Notes under the pieces: generated by a model
Seen by the model: the letters and a program-made list of their open reading frames with translations, nothing else
Told to the model about the DNA's origin: nothing
Databases searched by the model: none
Virus record (IMG/VR): IMGVR_UViG_3300042878_001080
Span: 1 to 64,000 of that record
Strand: one strand, 5' to 3'
Origin: a virus
DNA length: 64,000 nucleotides
Shown: positions 52,323 through 63,000 of the stretch, one piece after another
How positions within the stretch are numbered: the stretch's first letter is position 1
Layout: each line of letters starts with the position of its first letter
Translations under genes and position numbers: made by a program

Positions 52323-52775
52323 ATGAAAGACCAAGATTCGGTAAAATTAGAATTCTTAATGATGGTAAATGATAACATCATTGTGCAGAGATTTTTTAAC
52401 GTAAGAGAGTTCAATAATGAGGGAAAAAACTCGTTAGAACTTTATGACTTACTTCGTGAATTTAAAGACGATATTCAAACTCAATTGTCGTTGAAAACCG
52501 TAACGTATATGACGGATAATATGTACGAAATTGTGAACAATCCTGCTATTTTGGAAACGTCTTATACTGACGGTCCGGAGTACTTCAACATCTTCATCAA
52601 ACAAAATGATGTGACAATTTGTCATAGACAGGTGGATGCTAAAGTATACCCTCCAAAGATAAGATATACTGTGGATGTACGCCCACACCTAAAAAACCTA
52701 TTAATGAATTTAACTGACATTTTTTCGTCAAAAGATTTAACAAAAAAATATCTAGAAGTTAACCTAAGTGTATAG
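52323..52775 (+). CDS. Hypothetical 150-residue protein of the replication module
   Basis: 150 residues, mixed alpha/beta (VKLEFLMMVNDNIIVQRFFN, TICHRQVDAKVYPPKIRYTV). No recognised family or catalytic motif. It starts 8 bases after the RNase H stop and lies before the helicase gene, so it is likely a replication accessory protein, but there is no sequence evidence for helicase loading. Confidence 0.55.
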   Translation: MKDQDSVKLEFLMMVNDNIIVQRFFNVREFNNEGKNSLELYDLLREFKDDIQTQLSLKTVTYMTDNMYEIVNNPAILETSYTDGPEYFNIFIKQNDVTICHRQVDAKVYPPKIRYTVDVRPHLKNLLMNLTDIFSSKDLTKKYLEVNLSV

Positions 52776-52783
52776 TATTTATT
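52776..52783 (+). promoter_or_regulatory. TATTTATT variant motif before the helicase gene
   Basis: Immediately after the upstream stop and 21 bases before the ATG at 52805. One base differs from the octamer. Confidence 0.35.
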
Positions 52784-52804
52784 AATACACTAAAAGAAAA
52801 ATAT

Positions 52805-54190
52805 ATGGCGTCAAACAAAAATTTTGAGTATCTAGGTAGTACATTTCAGATACAATTATTAAACCAAATCATTATCGATAAAGACTTCTCAAGGTCAATT
52901 ATAGATGTGATTGAAACAAGTTATTTTGAGAATAAATATTTCAAATTAATCATTCAAATGATTAAAGAGTATTACACAAAATACGAACACACACCAACCT
53001 TTGACACCTTAGAACAAATCACAAAATCTGAGATACAACAACCTCTGGCGGCAAAAATCATTATTGATACCCTTACAAAAGTTAAGGAGTCCACGTTAGA
53101 AGGTGCTGAGTTTGTACAAGAAAAATCTATGAAATTTTGTAAACAACAAGAGTTACAAAAAGTAATGGTTAAAGCTCAAAAAATCATCGATACTGGTGAG
53201 TTTGAAAGTTATGATACATTAGAGGAAATGGTTAGTAAGGCATTACAAGTAGGGGAACACGATAAGGGAACTGAAAGTGTTTTTAGTAACTTAGATGATG
53301 TTTTAAACGAAGATTATCGTCATCCGATACCGATGGGTATTCCGGGGATAGATAGACTCTTAAAAGGAGGGTTGGCTAAAGGTGAAATCGGTGTTATTTT
53401 AGCACCAACAGGTGTAGGTAAATCTACTTTACTTACAAAAATTGCAAATCATTCATTTAATTTGGGGTATAATGTTTTACAAATATTCTTTGAGGATAAT
53501 CCGAAGATTATCCAACGAAAACACATTACATTATGGACAAAAATCCATCCGGATGAATTGTCTATAAGAAAAGATGAAGTTATGGTTAAAGTTCAAGAAA
53601 TTAAGGAGAAAATGCCTAATGAATTAATACTTAAAAAACTTCCATCTGATACTATAACAATGATGCAAATTAAGAATCAAATTAGAAAAATGATTTCTGA
53701 AGGTATTAAAATTGATATGGTATTATTGGACTACATTGACTGTGTGGTTCCGGATAAAAACTTAGGAGATGAATGGAAATCTGAAGGGTCTGTGATGAGA
53801 GGTTTTGAATCTATGTGTCACGAACTTGATTTAGTTGGATGGACTGCAACTCAGGGTAATAGAAGTTCAATATCCTCAGATGTTGTAACTACCGACCAAA
53901 TGGGTGGTTCTATCAAAAAAGCTCAGGTTGGACACGTAATCATTTCCGTGGCTAAATCTCTACAGCAAAAAGAAATGAAACTAGCGACGATAGCAATTAC
54001 TAAATCACGTATTGGTGATGATGGTGTTGTCTTTGAGAATTGTAAATTCGATAATGGTATGTTAGAGATTGATACTGAGAGTTCAGTAACATTCTTAGGG
54101 TTAGAAGAACAAACTGAAGAAAGAAATAGACAGAGAATCAAGGACTTGTTAGATAAGAGAAAAGAAAAAAACCAACAACAAATTAATTAA
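52805..54190 (+). CDS. DnaB-type replicative helicase (gp41-like)
   Basis: 461 residues (T4 gp41 has 475). The N-terminal helical domain has [20 protein letters not shown]. The RecA-type core carries Walker [15 protein letters not shown], a DnaB motif 1a [18 protein letters not shown], Walker [14 protein letters not shown]3-like TATQGNRSS, and [18 protein letters not shown]. It is a hexameric 5'-3' helicase that opens the fork. Gene order helicase-NrdB-NrdA, with one-base gaps, suggests co-translation of replication and dNTP supply. Confidence 0.93.
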   Translation: MASNKNFEYLGSTFQIQLLNQIIIDKDFSRSIIDVIETSYFENKYFKLIIQMIKEYYTKYEHTPTFDTLEQITKSEIQQPLAAKIIIDTLTKVKESTLEGAEFVQEKSMKFCKQQELQKVMVKAQKIIDTGEFESYDTLEEMVSKALQVGEHDKGTESVFSNLDDVLNEDYRHPIPMGIPGIDRLLKGGLAKGEIGVILAPTGVGKSTLLTKIANHSFNLGYNVLQIFFEDNPKIIQRKHITLWTKIHPDELSIRKDEVMVKVQEIKEKMPNELILKKLPSDTITMMQIKNQIRKMISEGIKIDMVLLDYIDCVVPDKNLGDEWKSEGSVMRGFESMCHELDLVGWTATQGNRSSISSDVVTTDQMGGSIKKAQVGHVIISVAKSLQQKEMKLATIAITKSRIGDDGVVFENCKFDNGMLEIDTESSVTFLGLEEQTEERNRQRIKDLLDKRKEKNQQQIN

Positions 54191-54191
54191 T

Positions 54192-55142
54192 ATGAAAGAA
54201 AAAATATTAGAACCAAATAATGAGAGATTTGTTATCTTCCCAATAGAACATAATGATATTTGGGAATTTTACAAACAACACCAAGCGGCGTTTTGGACAG
54301 CGGAAGAAGTTGATTTATCTAATGATATTAGAGATTGGGAAAACCTATCTGATAATGAGAGATATTTCCTTAAAAATATATTAGCATTCTTTGCGGCATC
54401 TGATGGTATCGTGAATGAAAATTTGGCTGAGAACTTCTTAAAAGAAGTTCAATATGCTGAAGCGAAGTTCTTCTACGGATTCCAAATTATGATGGAGAAT
54501 ATTCACTCCTTAATGTATTCATTATTAATAGATACTTATGTGTCTGATGAGACAGAAAAAGATGAATGTTTCCACGCAATAGATAGATTACCTGCTGTTC
54601 AGAAAAAAGCTAGTTGGGCATTGAAATGGATAGAAAGTTCGTCTTTTCAAGAAAGATTAGTAGCGTTTGCGGCGGTTGAGGGTATCTTCTTCTCAGGTTC
54701 ATTCTGTTCAATCTTTTGGATGAAATCAAGAGGGATTATGCAAGGATTATGTAATGCTAATAGCCTCATCTTCAAAGATGAGAACTTACATTGTGATTTT
54801 GCGATTCATTTGATTAACAATCATATTGAAAACAAACCAACGGAGAAAAGAATTAAAGAAATTTTATTATCAGCATTAGAAATTGAAAAAGAGTTTATTA
54901 CTGAGTCATTACCTGTATCTTTAATTGGTATGAATTCAAATTTAATGAAACAATATCTTGAATTTGTAACTGATGGACTATTAGTTAAGTTTGGATGTAA
55001 AAAACATTTTAATGTTGAACAACCATTTAAATTTATGGAACAAATCGCTGTTGAAACAAAGGGTAACTTTTTTGAATCAAGAACAATGGAGTATCAAAAA
55101 GCTAAGTTAGGAGAATCATTAACATTTACAGACGATTTTTAA
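54192..55142 (+). CDS. nrdB: Ribonucleotide reductase class Ia small subunit NrdB (eukaryote-like R2)
   Basis: 316 residues. Di-iron ligands and the radical Tyr are visible: [54 protein letters not shown] (the radical Tyr position of the FYGFQ type) and [18 protein letters not shown]. This form resembles eukaryotic R2 more than enterobacterial NrdB. It generates the tyrosyl radical for the large subunit encoded next. It starts one base after the helicase stop and ends one base before nrdA. The C-terminus ([13 protein letters not shown]) is the acidic, aromatic-ended tail that docks on NrdA. Confidence 0.95.
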   Translation: MKEKILEPNNERFVIFPIEHNDIWEFYKQHQAAFWTAEEVDLSNDIRDWENLSDNERYFLKNILAFFAASDGIVNENLAENFLKEVQYAEAKFFYGFQIMMENIHSLMYSLLIDTYVSDETEKDECFHAIDRLPAVQKKASWALKWIESSSFQERLVAFAAVEGIFFSGSFCSIFWMKSRGIMQGLCNANSLIFKDENLHCDFAIHLINNHIENKPTEKRIKEILLSALEIEKEFITESLPVSLIGMNSNLMKQYLEFVTDGLLVKFGCKKHFNVEQPFKFMEQIAVETKGNFFESRTMEYQKAKLGESLTFTDDF

Positions 55143-55143
55143 T

Positions 55144-57558
55144 ATGATGTCACTAAAAATAAGAAAAAGAGGGGGTGATGAGGTATCCTTTAACCCCCAA
55201 AAAATTTACAATAGAGTTAAACAAGCTTCTAAAGGGTTAAAAGTTAATGCTGATGAGGTGTTCATTAAAGTGATTACTTCGGTCCCAACTGAAGGTGTTA
55301 TTACAACTAAAGAGTTGGATAAATTGGTTTACGAGATTGCTGCGGCTTATACTGGTAGTCATCACGATTACTCAAGACTAGCGTCATCTGTGGCAATATC
55401 TGCGTATCACAAAGAGACTGATGAAAGTTTCTGTAATACAATGAAAAGTTTATATGACGATGATATTATTAATGATATCTTAATCAATACAATTACTCAA
55501 TACGGTCCTGAAAATATTGATTCGGTAATAAATCACGAGAATGATTACAATTTTGATTATTTTGCGTGGAAATCATTACAGGAAATGTATTTGTTGAAAA
55601 CACCTAAAGGTGTTGTAGTTGAAAGACCTCAACATATGTATATGAGAGTTGCTTTATGGGTGACTAAATCATTTGAAGAGGCGGTTGAATACTATAATTC
55701 GTTATCGAATCAACTTATCTCTCCGGCAACACCAATTATGATTAATGCGGGTACCAAAACACCTCAACTAGCGTCTTGTGTGTTGAAGTACAATAACGGA
55801 GATTCAAGACAAGGTTTGTTGGATACATTTAATGACATTTCAACTTATTCGTCAGATGCGGCTGGAATTGGGTTATGTATGTCTAACATTCGTAGTAAAG
55901 AAAGTCGTATTAACTCATCAGGAGGATTTGCGGGTGGTTTATTGAAATACCTAAAGATTGTTAATGAAGGGTTAAGATTCTTCAACCAACAAGGAAGAAG
56001 ACCGGGTAGTGCTGCTATCTACATAGAACCTTGGCATAAGGATATTATGGACTTACTTGAAATCAAAAAGAATACGGGTGCTGAGGAGTTGAGAGCAAAA
56101 GATTTATTTACCTCAATTTGGTTACCGGACAACTTTATGAACGCAGTTAAGAACAATGATGATTGGTATTTGTTCTGTCCTAACGAAATTATCAAAGCGG
56201 GTATCAAACCATTACAAGAAGCTTACGGTGATGAGTATGAATCAAATTACAACAAAGCAGTTGAACTTGGTTTAGGTAAGAAAGTAAAAGCACAAACAAT
56301 TTGGAATAAGATTATTGAATCTCAGGTTGAAACCGGAGTTCCTTACTTATGTTCTAAAGATAGTGCTAACAGAAAAACTAACCATCAAAACATCGGAGTG
56401 ATTAAACAATCTAACTTATGTAATGAGATTTACCAATTCACCGATGAGAACACCACAGCAATCTGTACGTTATCATCTATGGTATTAAAGAACTTCATCA
56501 TAAAAGGAGAATTTGATTTCAAATTACTTTATAGTGAAGTTAGAAAGGTTGTTAGAGCACTTAACAAAGTTGTTGATATCAATAGTTATTCAACTGAACA
56601 AGGAAGAAAAGGTGGGTTGGAACAAAGAGCGATTGCCATTGGAACACAAGGTCTTGCTGATGTATTCTTCTTAATGGATTATATCTTTACAACTGAAGAA
56701 GCAAAGAAACTTAATAAAGAGATTTTTGAAACAATCTACTTCGCAGCAATCACTGAAAGTATGAATCTATGTAAAACAGGTGAATACAAACCATACGACT
56801 TTTTTAATGGGTCACCAATGTCAAAAGGTATATTCCAATTTGATATGTGGGGGTTAGATTATGAAGGTTTAGGTGGAATGTGGGATTGGGACTCACTTAA
56901 ATTAGAAGTGTCTAACCACGGTGTTTGTAATTCGTTATTCACGGCTCAGATGCCAGTTGCGTCTTCGGCTAAGATTACAGGTTCATTTGAAATGACAGAA
57001 CCGGCTCACTCGGCATTATTTAATCGTCGTGTTGTCGGTGGTGAAATTTTAATTGTTAATAAATACTTAATTAACGATTTTGAAAAGTTAGGTGTTTGGT
57101 GTGAGGACTTGAAAAATGAGATTATAATGAATGAAGGGTCAGTACAAAATATTAATTTTAATCATTACTTGGACCCGGAAGATAAAAATTATAATAAGAA
57201 GGTTAAACGAATAGAACATTTAATTCCAAAATACAAAACAATTTGGGAGATATCTCAAAGAGAATTGATTGATATGGCTGCGGACAGAGCACCATTCATA
57301 GACCAATCACAGTCAATGAATATCTATATGTCTGAACCAACATTATCAAAGATTTCATCATCACACTTCCATTCTTGGGGTAAAGGGTTGAAAACTCTTT
57401 GTTATTATGTTAGAACAAAGGCGATATCAACCGGAGCTAAACACTTAGCTGTTGATATATCAAAAGTGAGTCAATCAAAACCAATTGAGAAACCAACCGT
57501 TGATTTAACACAAAAACCTTCGGATTCCGAGTTTGAGTGTTTCGGATGTGGTTCTTAA
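55144..57558 (+). CDS. nrdA: Ribonucleotide reductase class Ia large subunit NrdA (R1)
   Basis: 804 residues. The ATP-cone allosteric domain is at about 1-90 (LKIRKRGGDEVSFNPQKIYN). The catalytic barrel has active-site Cys in PQLASCVLKY, QSNLCNEIYQ and TAICTLSSMV. Conserved segments include AAGIGLCMSNIRSKESRINS and GRRPGSAAIYIEPWHKDIMD. The C-terminal redox Cys pair is in ECFGCGS. It reduces NDPs to dNDPs for phage DNA synthesis. The first codons give MM; either Met could initiate (55144 or 55147). A strong terminator follows, closing the replication operon. Confidence 0.96.
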   Translation: MMSLKIRKRGGDEVSFNPQKIYNRVKQASKGLKVNADEVFIKVITSVPTEGVITTKELDKLVYEIAAAYTGSHHDYSRLASSVAISAYHKETDESFCNTMKSLYDDDIINDILINTITQYGPENIDSVINHENDYNFDYFAWKSLQEMYLLKTPKGVVVERPQHMYMRVALWVTKSFEEAVEYYNSLSNQLISPATPIMINAGTKTPQLASCVLKYNNGDSRQGLLDTFNDISTYSSDAAGIGLCMSNIRSKESRINSSGGFAGGLLKYLKIVNEGLRFFNQQGRRPGSAAIYIEPWHKDIMDLLEIKKNTGAEELRAKDLFTSIWLPDNFMNAVKNNDDWYLFCPNEIIKAGIKPLQEAYGDEYESNYNKAVELGLGKKVKAQTIWNKIIESQVETGVPYLCSKDSANRKTNHQNIGVIKQSNLCNEIYQFTDENTTAICTLSSMVLKNFIIKGEFDFKLLYSEVRKVVRALNKVVDINSYSTEQGRKGGLEQRAIAIGTQGLADVFFLMDYIFTTEEAKKLNKEIFETIYFAAITESMNLCKTGEYKPYDFFNGSPMSKGIFQFDMWGLDYEGLGGMWDWDSLKLEVSNHGVCNSLFTAQMPVASSAKITGSFEMTEPAHSALFNRRVVGGEILIVNKYLINDFEKLGVWCEDLKNEIIMNEGSVQNINFNHYLDPEDKNYNKKVKRIEHLIPKYKTIWEISQRELIDMAADRAPFIDQSQSMNIYMSEPTLSKISSSHFHSWGKGLKTLCYYVRTKAISTGAKHLAVDISKVSQSKPIEKPTVDLTQKPSDSEFECFGCGS

Positions 57559-57565
57559 ATAAAAT

Positions 57566-57593
57566 AATCACGACATTAGTGTCGTGATTTTTT
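57566..57593 (+). terminator. Terminator after nrdA
   Basis: AATCACGACA (57566-57575) with TGTCGTGATT (57580-57589), loop TTAG, then TTTT. The left arm occurs again at 57617-57626, giving a possible alternative hairpin. Confidence 0.85.
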
Positions 57594-57602
57594 ATTTTAA
57601 TC

Positions 57603-57637
57603 TATTTATAAGAAATAATCACGACACTATATTTATA
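57603..57637 (+). promoter_or_regulatory. Two TATTTATA motifs before the gp25-like gene
   Basis: The first is at 57603-57610, the second at 57630-57637, three bases before the ATG at 57641. Between them lies a copy of the terminator arm AATAATCACGACA. Confidence 0.5.
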
Positions 57638-57640
57638 GTT

Positions 57641-58099
57641 ATGGCAGATGGAACAACATATGGGTTAACTTTTCCTTTCAGAGATTCTTTTGATGGGAAA
57701 TATTTAGATTTATCGGATTATAATGACCAAGAGATTAGGTCTAATTTAATACATCTTTTATTATCTAAAAAGGGTAGTAGATATTATTTACCTGATTTTG
57801 GTACAAGATTATATGAGTTCATATTTGAACCATTAGATGGACCTACTTTTTCAGAAATAGAAACAGAAATAAGAGAATCTGCGGGTATATATCTTCCGGG
57901 AATAAGAATAACTAAAATTAGTATTACCGCGGCATCCGATGGTGATGAAGATAAAGGAAGTTATATAAACGATAACGATGAAAGAGTATTTAGAGTACCT
58001 AACATCTCAAATAATGAACATACTGCAAAAGTTAAAATTGATTATATCATAAATAATGATGTTTTTAATAGTAGTGACTTTGTAATTATTAATATATAA
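57641..58099 (+). CDS. Baseplate wedge protein, gp25-like
   Basis: 152 residues from the ATG at 57641 (MADGTTYGLTFPFRDSF). A longer in-frame opening at 57584 would run through the terminator, so it is rejected. The GPW/gp25 pattern is clear: LIHLLLSKKGSRYYLPDFGT, RLYEFIFEPLDGPTFSEIET, GIYLPGIRITKI. In T4-like tails gp25 joins sheath and wedge and starts sheath assembly. It stands 4 bases before the gp6-like gene in a baseplate operon. Confidence 0.9.
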   Translation: MADGTTYGLTFPFRDSFDGKYLDLSDYNDQEIRSNLIHLLLSKKGSRYYLPDFGTRLYEFIFEPLDGPTFSEIETEIRESAGIYLPGIRITKISITAASDGDEDKGSYINDNDERVFRVPNISNNEHTAKVKIDYIINNDVFNSSDFVIINI

Positions 58100-58103
58100 A
58101 ATT

Positions 58104-59942
58104 ATGGCAAACAAGAAAATTTCCTATACTACAAGAGATTTCCAATCAATTAGAACAGAGTTAATTAACTTTACTAAAACGTATTATCCTGATACAATTC
58201 AAAACTTTAATGATGCGTCGGTTTTTTCAGTATTATTAGATTTAAATGCTGCGGTTACAGATAACTTACAATTTAATATTGATAGAAGTATTCAGGAGAC
58301 AGTACTTCAATTCGCACAACAAAGGTCATCAGTTTTTAATATCGCAAAAACTTATGGATTAAAAGTTCCGGGAATGAGACCATCAGTTGCTTTAGTTGAT
58401 TTCTCAATTACGGTTCCTGCTTATGGTGATAAGGAAGATTTAAGGTATTGTGGTATTTTAAGAAGGGGTTCTCAAGTTAATGGTGCGGGACAAGTATTTG
58501 AAACCGTTTATGACATTGATTTTACATCCCCAGTTAATGATGAAGGATATCCTAATAGATTAAAAATACCTAATTTTGACTCAAATAACAAGTTATTAAA
58601 TTATACAATAACTAAAAGAGAAACTGTTGTTAATGGTACAACAAAAGTATTTAAAAAAGTTATAACTCCAAATGATGTTAAACCTTTTTATGAATTATTT
58701 TTACCGGACAAAAACGTGTTAGGGGTGACTAGTGTTTTATTAAAAGATAGTACTCAATATACAAATATCCCATCAGTACAAGAGTTTTTAGGGTTAAATA
58801 ATAGATGGTATGAAGTAGATTCTTTGGCGGAAGATAGAGTATTTGTTGAGGACCCAACCAAAGTATCAGATGCTCCGGGGGTTAAAGTTGGAAAATATAT
58901 ACAAACTAGTGATAAATTTATAACAGAATTCACACCTGAAGGGTTTTTAAAAATGACTTTTGGTGGTGGTAATCAATCTGCTGATGAACAATTAAGAGAA
59001 TTTGCTAAAGACGGTTATCAATTAAATTTATATAAATACTCAAATAACTTAGCGTTAGGTAGTTCTTTGAAGGCGAACACAACCTTATTTGTTCAATATA
59101 GAGTTGGTGGGGGTGTTGGTTGTAATCTTGGTGTTAATGCAATTACTCAAATAGGTACGGTATCATTCTTTGTTAATGGTCCTTCGGATAGTGTTAATAC
59201 AACTGTGGTTAATTCGTTACGATGTAATAATGTAACAGCAGCAATCGGTGGGGCAAGTTTTCCAACTACGGAAGAAGTTAGAAATTTGGTATCGTATAAC
59301 TTTTCATCACAAAAAAGAGCTGTAACGGTTAATGATTATGAGTCGATAATTAGAACAATGCCATCACAATTTGGTGCTCCGGCAAAAGTTTCAATTACAG
59401 AAAACAATAATAAAATTATTGTACAAATGTTATCTTATGATGAAACAGGTAGGTTAACGGAAGTAATATCAAATACTTTAAAAAATAATGTCGCAAATTA
59501 TTTATCAAACTATCGTATGATAAATGATTATGTATCAATACAAAGTGCTAATGTTATTGATTTAGGGTTTAACATTGATGTTGTTTTAGATAACACACAA
59601 AATCAAGGGACGGTTATTTCTCAAATTATTACAATTGTTTCTGATTATTTTGACCCAGCAAATAGACATATGGGAGAAAATGTCAATATTTCAGAATTAA
59701 GAAGATTAATACAGAGTGAAAACGGTGTTGTTTCATTATCTGATATACAAGTATTCAATAAAGTTGGGGGTCAATACTCCTCATCTCAAACATCTCAAAA
59801 ATATTCGGATAGTTCAACTTATCAAATAGGTTTAATTGATGATACCATTTTTGCGGAACCAAATCAAACCTATCAAATAAAATATCCTAACAAAGATATC
59901 AATATTAGAGTTAAAAACTTAAAAACTGTTAACTTCTCATAA
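58104..59942 (+). CDS. Baseplate wedge protein, gp6-like (baseplate J family)
   Basis: 612 residues (T4 gp6 has 660). The N-terminus (YTTRDFQSIRTELINFTKTY, FNDASVFSVLLDLNAAVTDN, ETVLQFAQQRSSVFNIAKTY) and central FPTTEEVRNLVSYNFSSQKR with AVTVNDYESIIRTMPSQFGA are the baseplate J/gp6 signature. It forms the core of the wedge ring with gp7 and gp53-type proteins. It is four bases after the gp25-like gene and belongs to the same transcript. Confidence 0.93.
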   Translation: MANKKISYTTRDFQSIRTELINFTKTYYPDTIQNFNDASVFSVLLDLNAAVTDNLQFNIDRSIQETVLQFAQQRSSVFNIAKTYGLKVPGMRPSVALVDFSITVPAYGDKEDLRYCGILRRGSQVNGAGQVFETVYDIDFTSPVNDEGYPNRLKIPNFDSNNKLLNYTITKRETVVNGTTKVFKKVITPNDVKPFYELFLPDKNVLGVTSVLLKDSTQYTNIPSVQEFLGLNNRWYEVDSLAEDRVFVEDPTKVSDAPGVKVGKYIQTSDKFITEFTPEGFLKMTFGGGNQSADEQLREFAKDGYQLNLYKYSNNLALGSSLKANTTLFVQYRVGGGVGCNLGVNAITQIGTVSFFVNGPSDSVNTTVVNSLRCNNVTAAIGGASFPTTEEVRNLVSYNFSSQKRAVTVNDYESIIRTMPSQFGAPAKVSITENNNKIIVQMLSYDETGRLTEVISNTLKNNVANYLSNYRMINDYVSIQSANVIDLGFNIDVVLDNTQNQGTVISQIITIVSDYFDPANRHMGENVNISELRRLIQSENGVVSLSDIQVFNKVGGQYSSSQTSQKYSDSSTYQIGLIDDTIFAEPNQTYQIKYPNKDINIRVKNLKTVNFS

Positions 59943-59992
59943 TAATTTATTTTTAATAATAATGAATTATCTTTTAAAAATAGTGTATAAAC

Positions 59993-60000
59993 TATTTATT
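59993..60000 (+). promoter_or_regulatory. TATTTATT variant motif before 60015
   Basis: AAACTATTTATTAAAAAAGA, 14 bases before the ATG at 60015. Confidence 0.35.
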
Positions 60001-60014
60001 AAAAAAGATAAAAA

Positions 60015-63000
60015 ATGTCAAAATCATATAGAATAAGAACGAAGGTCGGTGTAGATACTTCTTTAAAAGTGTTAATTGAACAAGAGTTTGAGCACTTGGA
60101 GATTTTATCGTTAAAAATATTACAAAGTGATATCTACACAAGACAATGCTCGGATTATGGTGTTATTATTGGCCGAGTTAGCGTTAATAACGGATTTGGT
60201 GTTCCAAACGCTAAAATATCTATTTTTATTCCTATAGATAGTGAAGACCAAAAAAACCCTATTATATCTGAATTATATCCCTACAAATCATTATTAGATA
60301 ATAATTCTGATGGTTATAGATATAATCTACTTCCATATGTTAAATCATATAGTGAGCACATACCTACAGGAACTTTTTTCACTAGAAATGATGTACTTAA
60401 AGACCCCACTTTAATTGAGGTTTATGATAAATATTACAAATATAATGCCGTAACAAATCAAAGTGGTGATTATATGATATTTGGGGTTCCAGTTGGTTCT
60501 CATACAATTGTAATGGATGTTGATTTATCCGATATTGGTGAATTTTCATTATCACCCCAAGATTTAATTCGAATGGGGTTGGCAACAGAATCTCAGGTTT
60601 CGGGAACTAATTTTAAATCGTCACATAATTTACGAGAATTACCTCAAATTATTAATCTTAGTAAATCTATTGAGGTTGAACCATTATGGGGTCAGCCTGA
60701 AATCTGTAATTTAGGAATTACAAGAACTGATTTTGACTTGAGTAGTGAGTCGAAAATTGATATTAGACCAACAGCGGTTTTTATGGGGTCAATAATTTCT
60801 GATTCTAATACTAACGCTTTAAAATCTAATTGTAAGCCAACAAATAAATCTGGTTATTTATGTAGTTTAATTGCGGGTCCGGGTGAAATATTATCTATTA
60901 GACAAACAATAAATCAAGATTCTAATGGGTTACCAATTCTTGAAAACTTTAGTTTAGAAAGTGGGGGTAAAGTAATTGATGAAAACGGGGCTTGGTTAAT
61001 AGATGTTCCGATGAATTTAGATTATTATATAACTAATGAGTTTGGAGAACAGGTATTATCGAATGACCCTGAAGTGGGTATTCCAACAAAATCTAAATAT
61101 AGGTTTAAAGTAAAATGGTCTCAATCACCATCATTGTCTGATGTTACTAAACGAGCGTATTATTTAGTTCCAAATATTAGAGAATACCCTGAACCTTTTA
61201 ATTTAAATTCATACTCGTTTAGTGTTGATTGGAATGATTATGGAAATTCTCAAATGATTCAAGACGCAATAAACTGTGATGATAAATTTTATTTAATGCA
61301 ATATAATAAAGTTTATACGATTTCTGAGTTTATTGATAATCATAAGTATGGTAGTGGAACAGAAAGATATATTGGGATTAAAAATATATTAGAAGATACC
61401 TGTGAAAGTGATAACAATAAATTCCCGACTAATGATGGGACATTTAGATTTGATATAATATACATAATATTTATGTTTTTCAGTGTTATGTTAACACCGA
61501 TTTTTTTCTCTTTAATACTTTTATTACATATTTTATATTTTGTTGCGTGGTTGACAGGTATTATACTTTCCTTAGTTATTGTTGTTGTAGGTAGTATTGT
61601 TGTTTTATTATGTAATTTTGTAAAATTGATTGTTAATGTTATTAATTCAATACCTTATGTTAGTATTGGGGATTCTCCTGATTGTCCGGATTTTGAAGAT
61701 ATAAAAAATTTAATAAAACAAGTTATGGGGTTAAAGGATTATTTTAAGAATGTAAAAGTTCCTATTTTAACCTATCCGGATTGTAATCTTTGTTCTTGTG
61801 AGCAAGGTGAGGGTATTAATGAACCGTCTGACCCTGATGGGTGGCCAAATACTGAAGTTGGTAAATTAACTCCTTGTGATACAATATCTTCAGACCCTAA
61901 ACCAATGTCTACATTAAATAATGGTATGACTATTGCTCCCTTATCTACTTTTTCAGGGTTTAAATTACCTACATACAATATACAGGAAAACCCAACAGGG
62001 TTTAATGGTCAAAGAAAAACCATCTTTGCTAATGATTTTGCTGGTTATACTTATGATGGTCAGTATGGGTCATCAACTATTGGGGCACCTTTTTTACAGT
62101 TAGAAACTATAACAACAGGGTCGGGAGGTAACTCTTCGACGGAAGTTTGGAATTGGTTTACAAACGGGTTACCTCTTGCTGATAGAATTAATTTATTTAA
62201 TGTTAAGGCCAAATATTTTGATGAAAATGCTAATAACCCTGGTGGTGGTGTTAATAGAATATCTGTTAATTTCCAACCAACTCAACCTCAAGTTCATTAT
62301 GACAATACTATTGTAATTTTATGTGATAAAACCACGGCTAAGAAATTTGCTGCGGGGCAAATGATATCATTTCAAAATCCTTCTTTTACTAAAGACCCAA
62401 ATTTAACGGGGGGTATTAAGAATAAGTATAATAATTACGCAATTACAGGGACAACATTTACTGGTAATAATACTACAGTTCAAGTTAATTATTCGAGGTT
62501 TGATGGTAATGGTTATACACAATCTCCGGTATATGTTGTTAATATTACTGCGGACACAACAAACAATTATCATAAGTTTCCTATTGATATAGAATATTTC
62601 CAAGTTATAACGGGAATGACATATAATCAATTTAACGGTCAATGTTCGACTCAATTACCAAATTCGTTAAATGAAAAATATTTTAATAATGATACAACTT
62701 TTTTCCAACTTTATAATAATACTAATGGTTATGTTGCGGGGTATAGAGGATTCATTAATATAGAGACCTTTGGACAAACACCATTAACGCCCTCAGGTAT
62801 TAATGTGTTAAATTCTATGACTTATGTTAAAAATGTTAATGATAACTATGTTGTAATATTAAATAGAGGTGTTGACCCATATACTAATAAGATTGATATT
62901 GAATATGGTATTGGTAAACTTCTTGGTTATAGTTCTGAAAGTGAGGTAAAAGTTAGAGGGTTATACCGTATGAATATACCTATTCAAGGGAGTTATAAAA

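Noticed and set aside
57584-57640. Longer N-terminus for the gp25-like protein
   Set aside because: The extra codons lie in the terminator tail and promoter motifs; MADGTTYG at 57641 fits the family.
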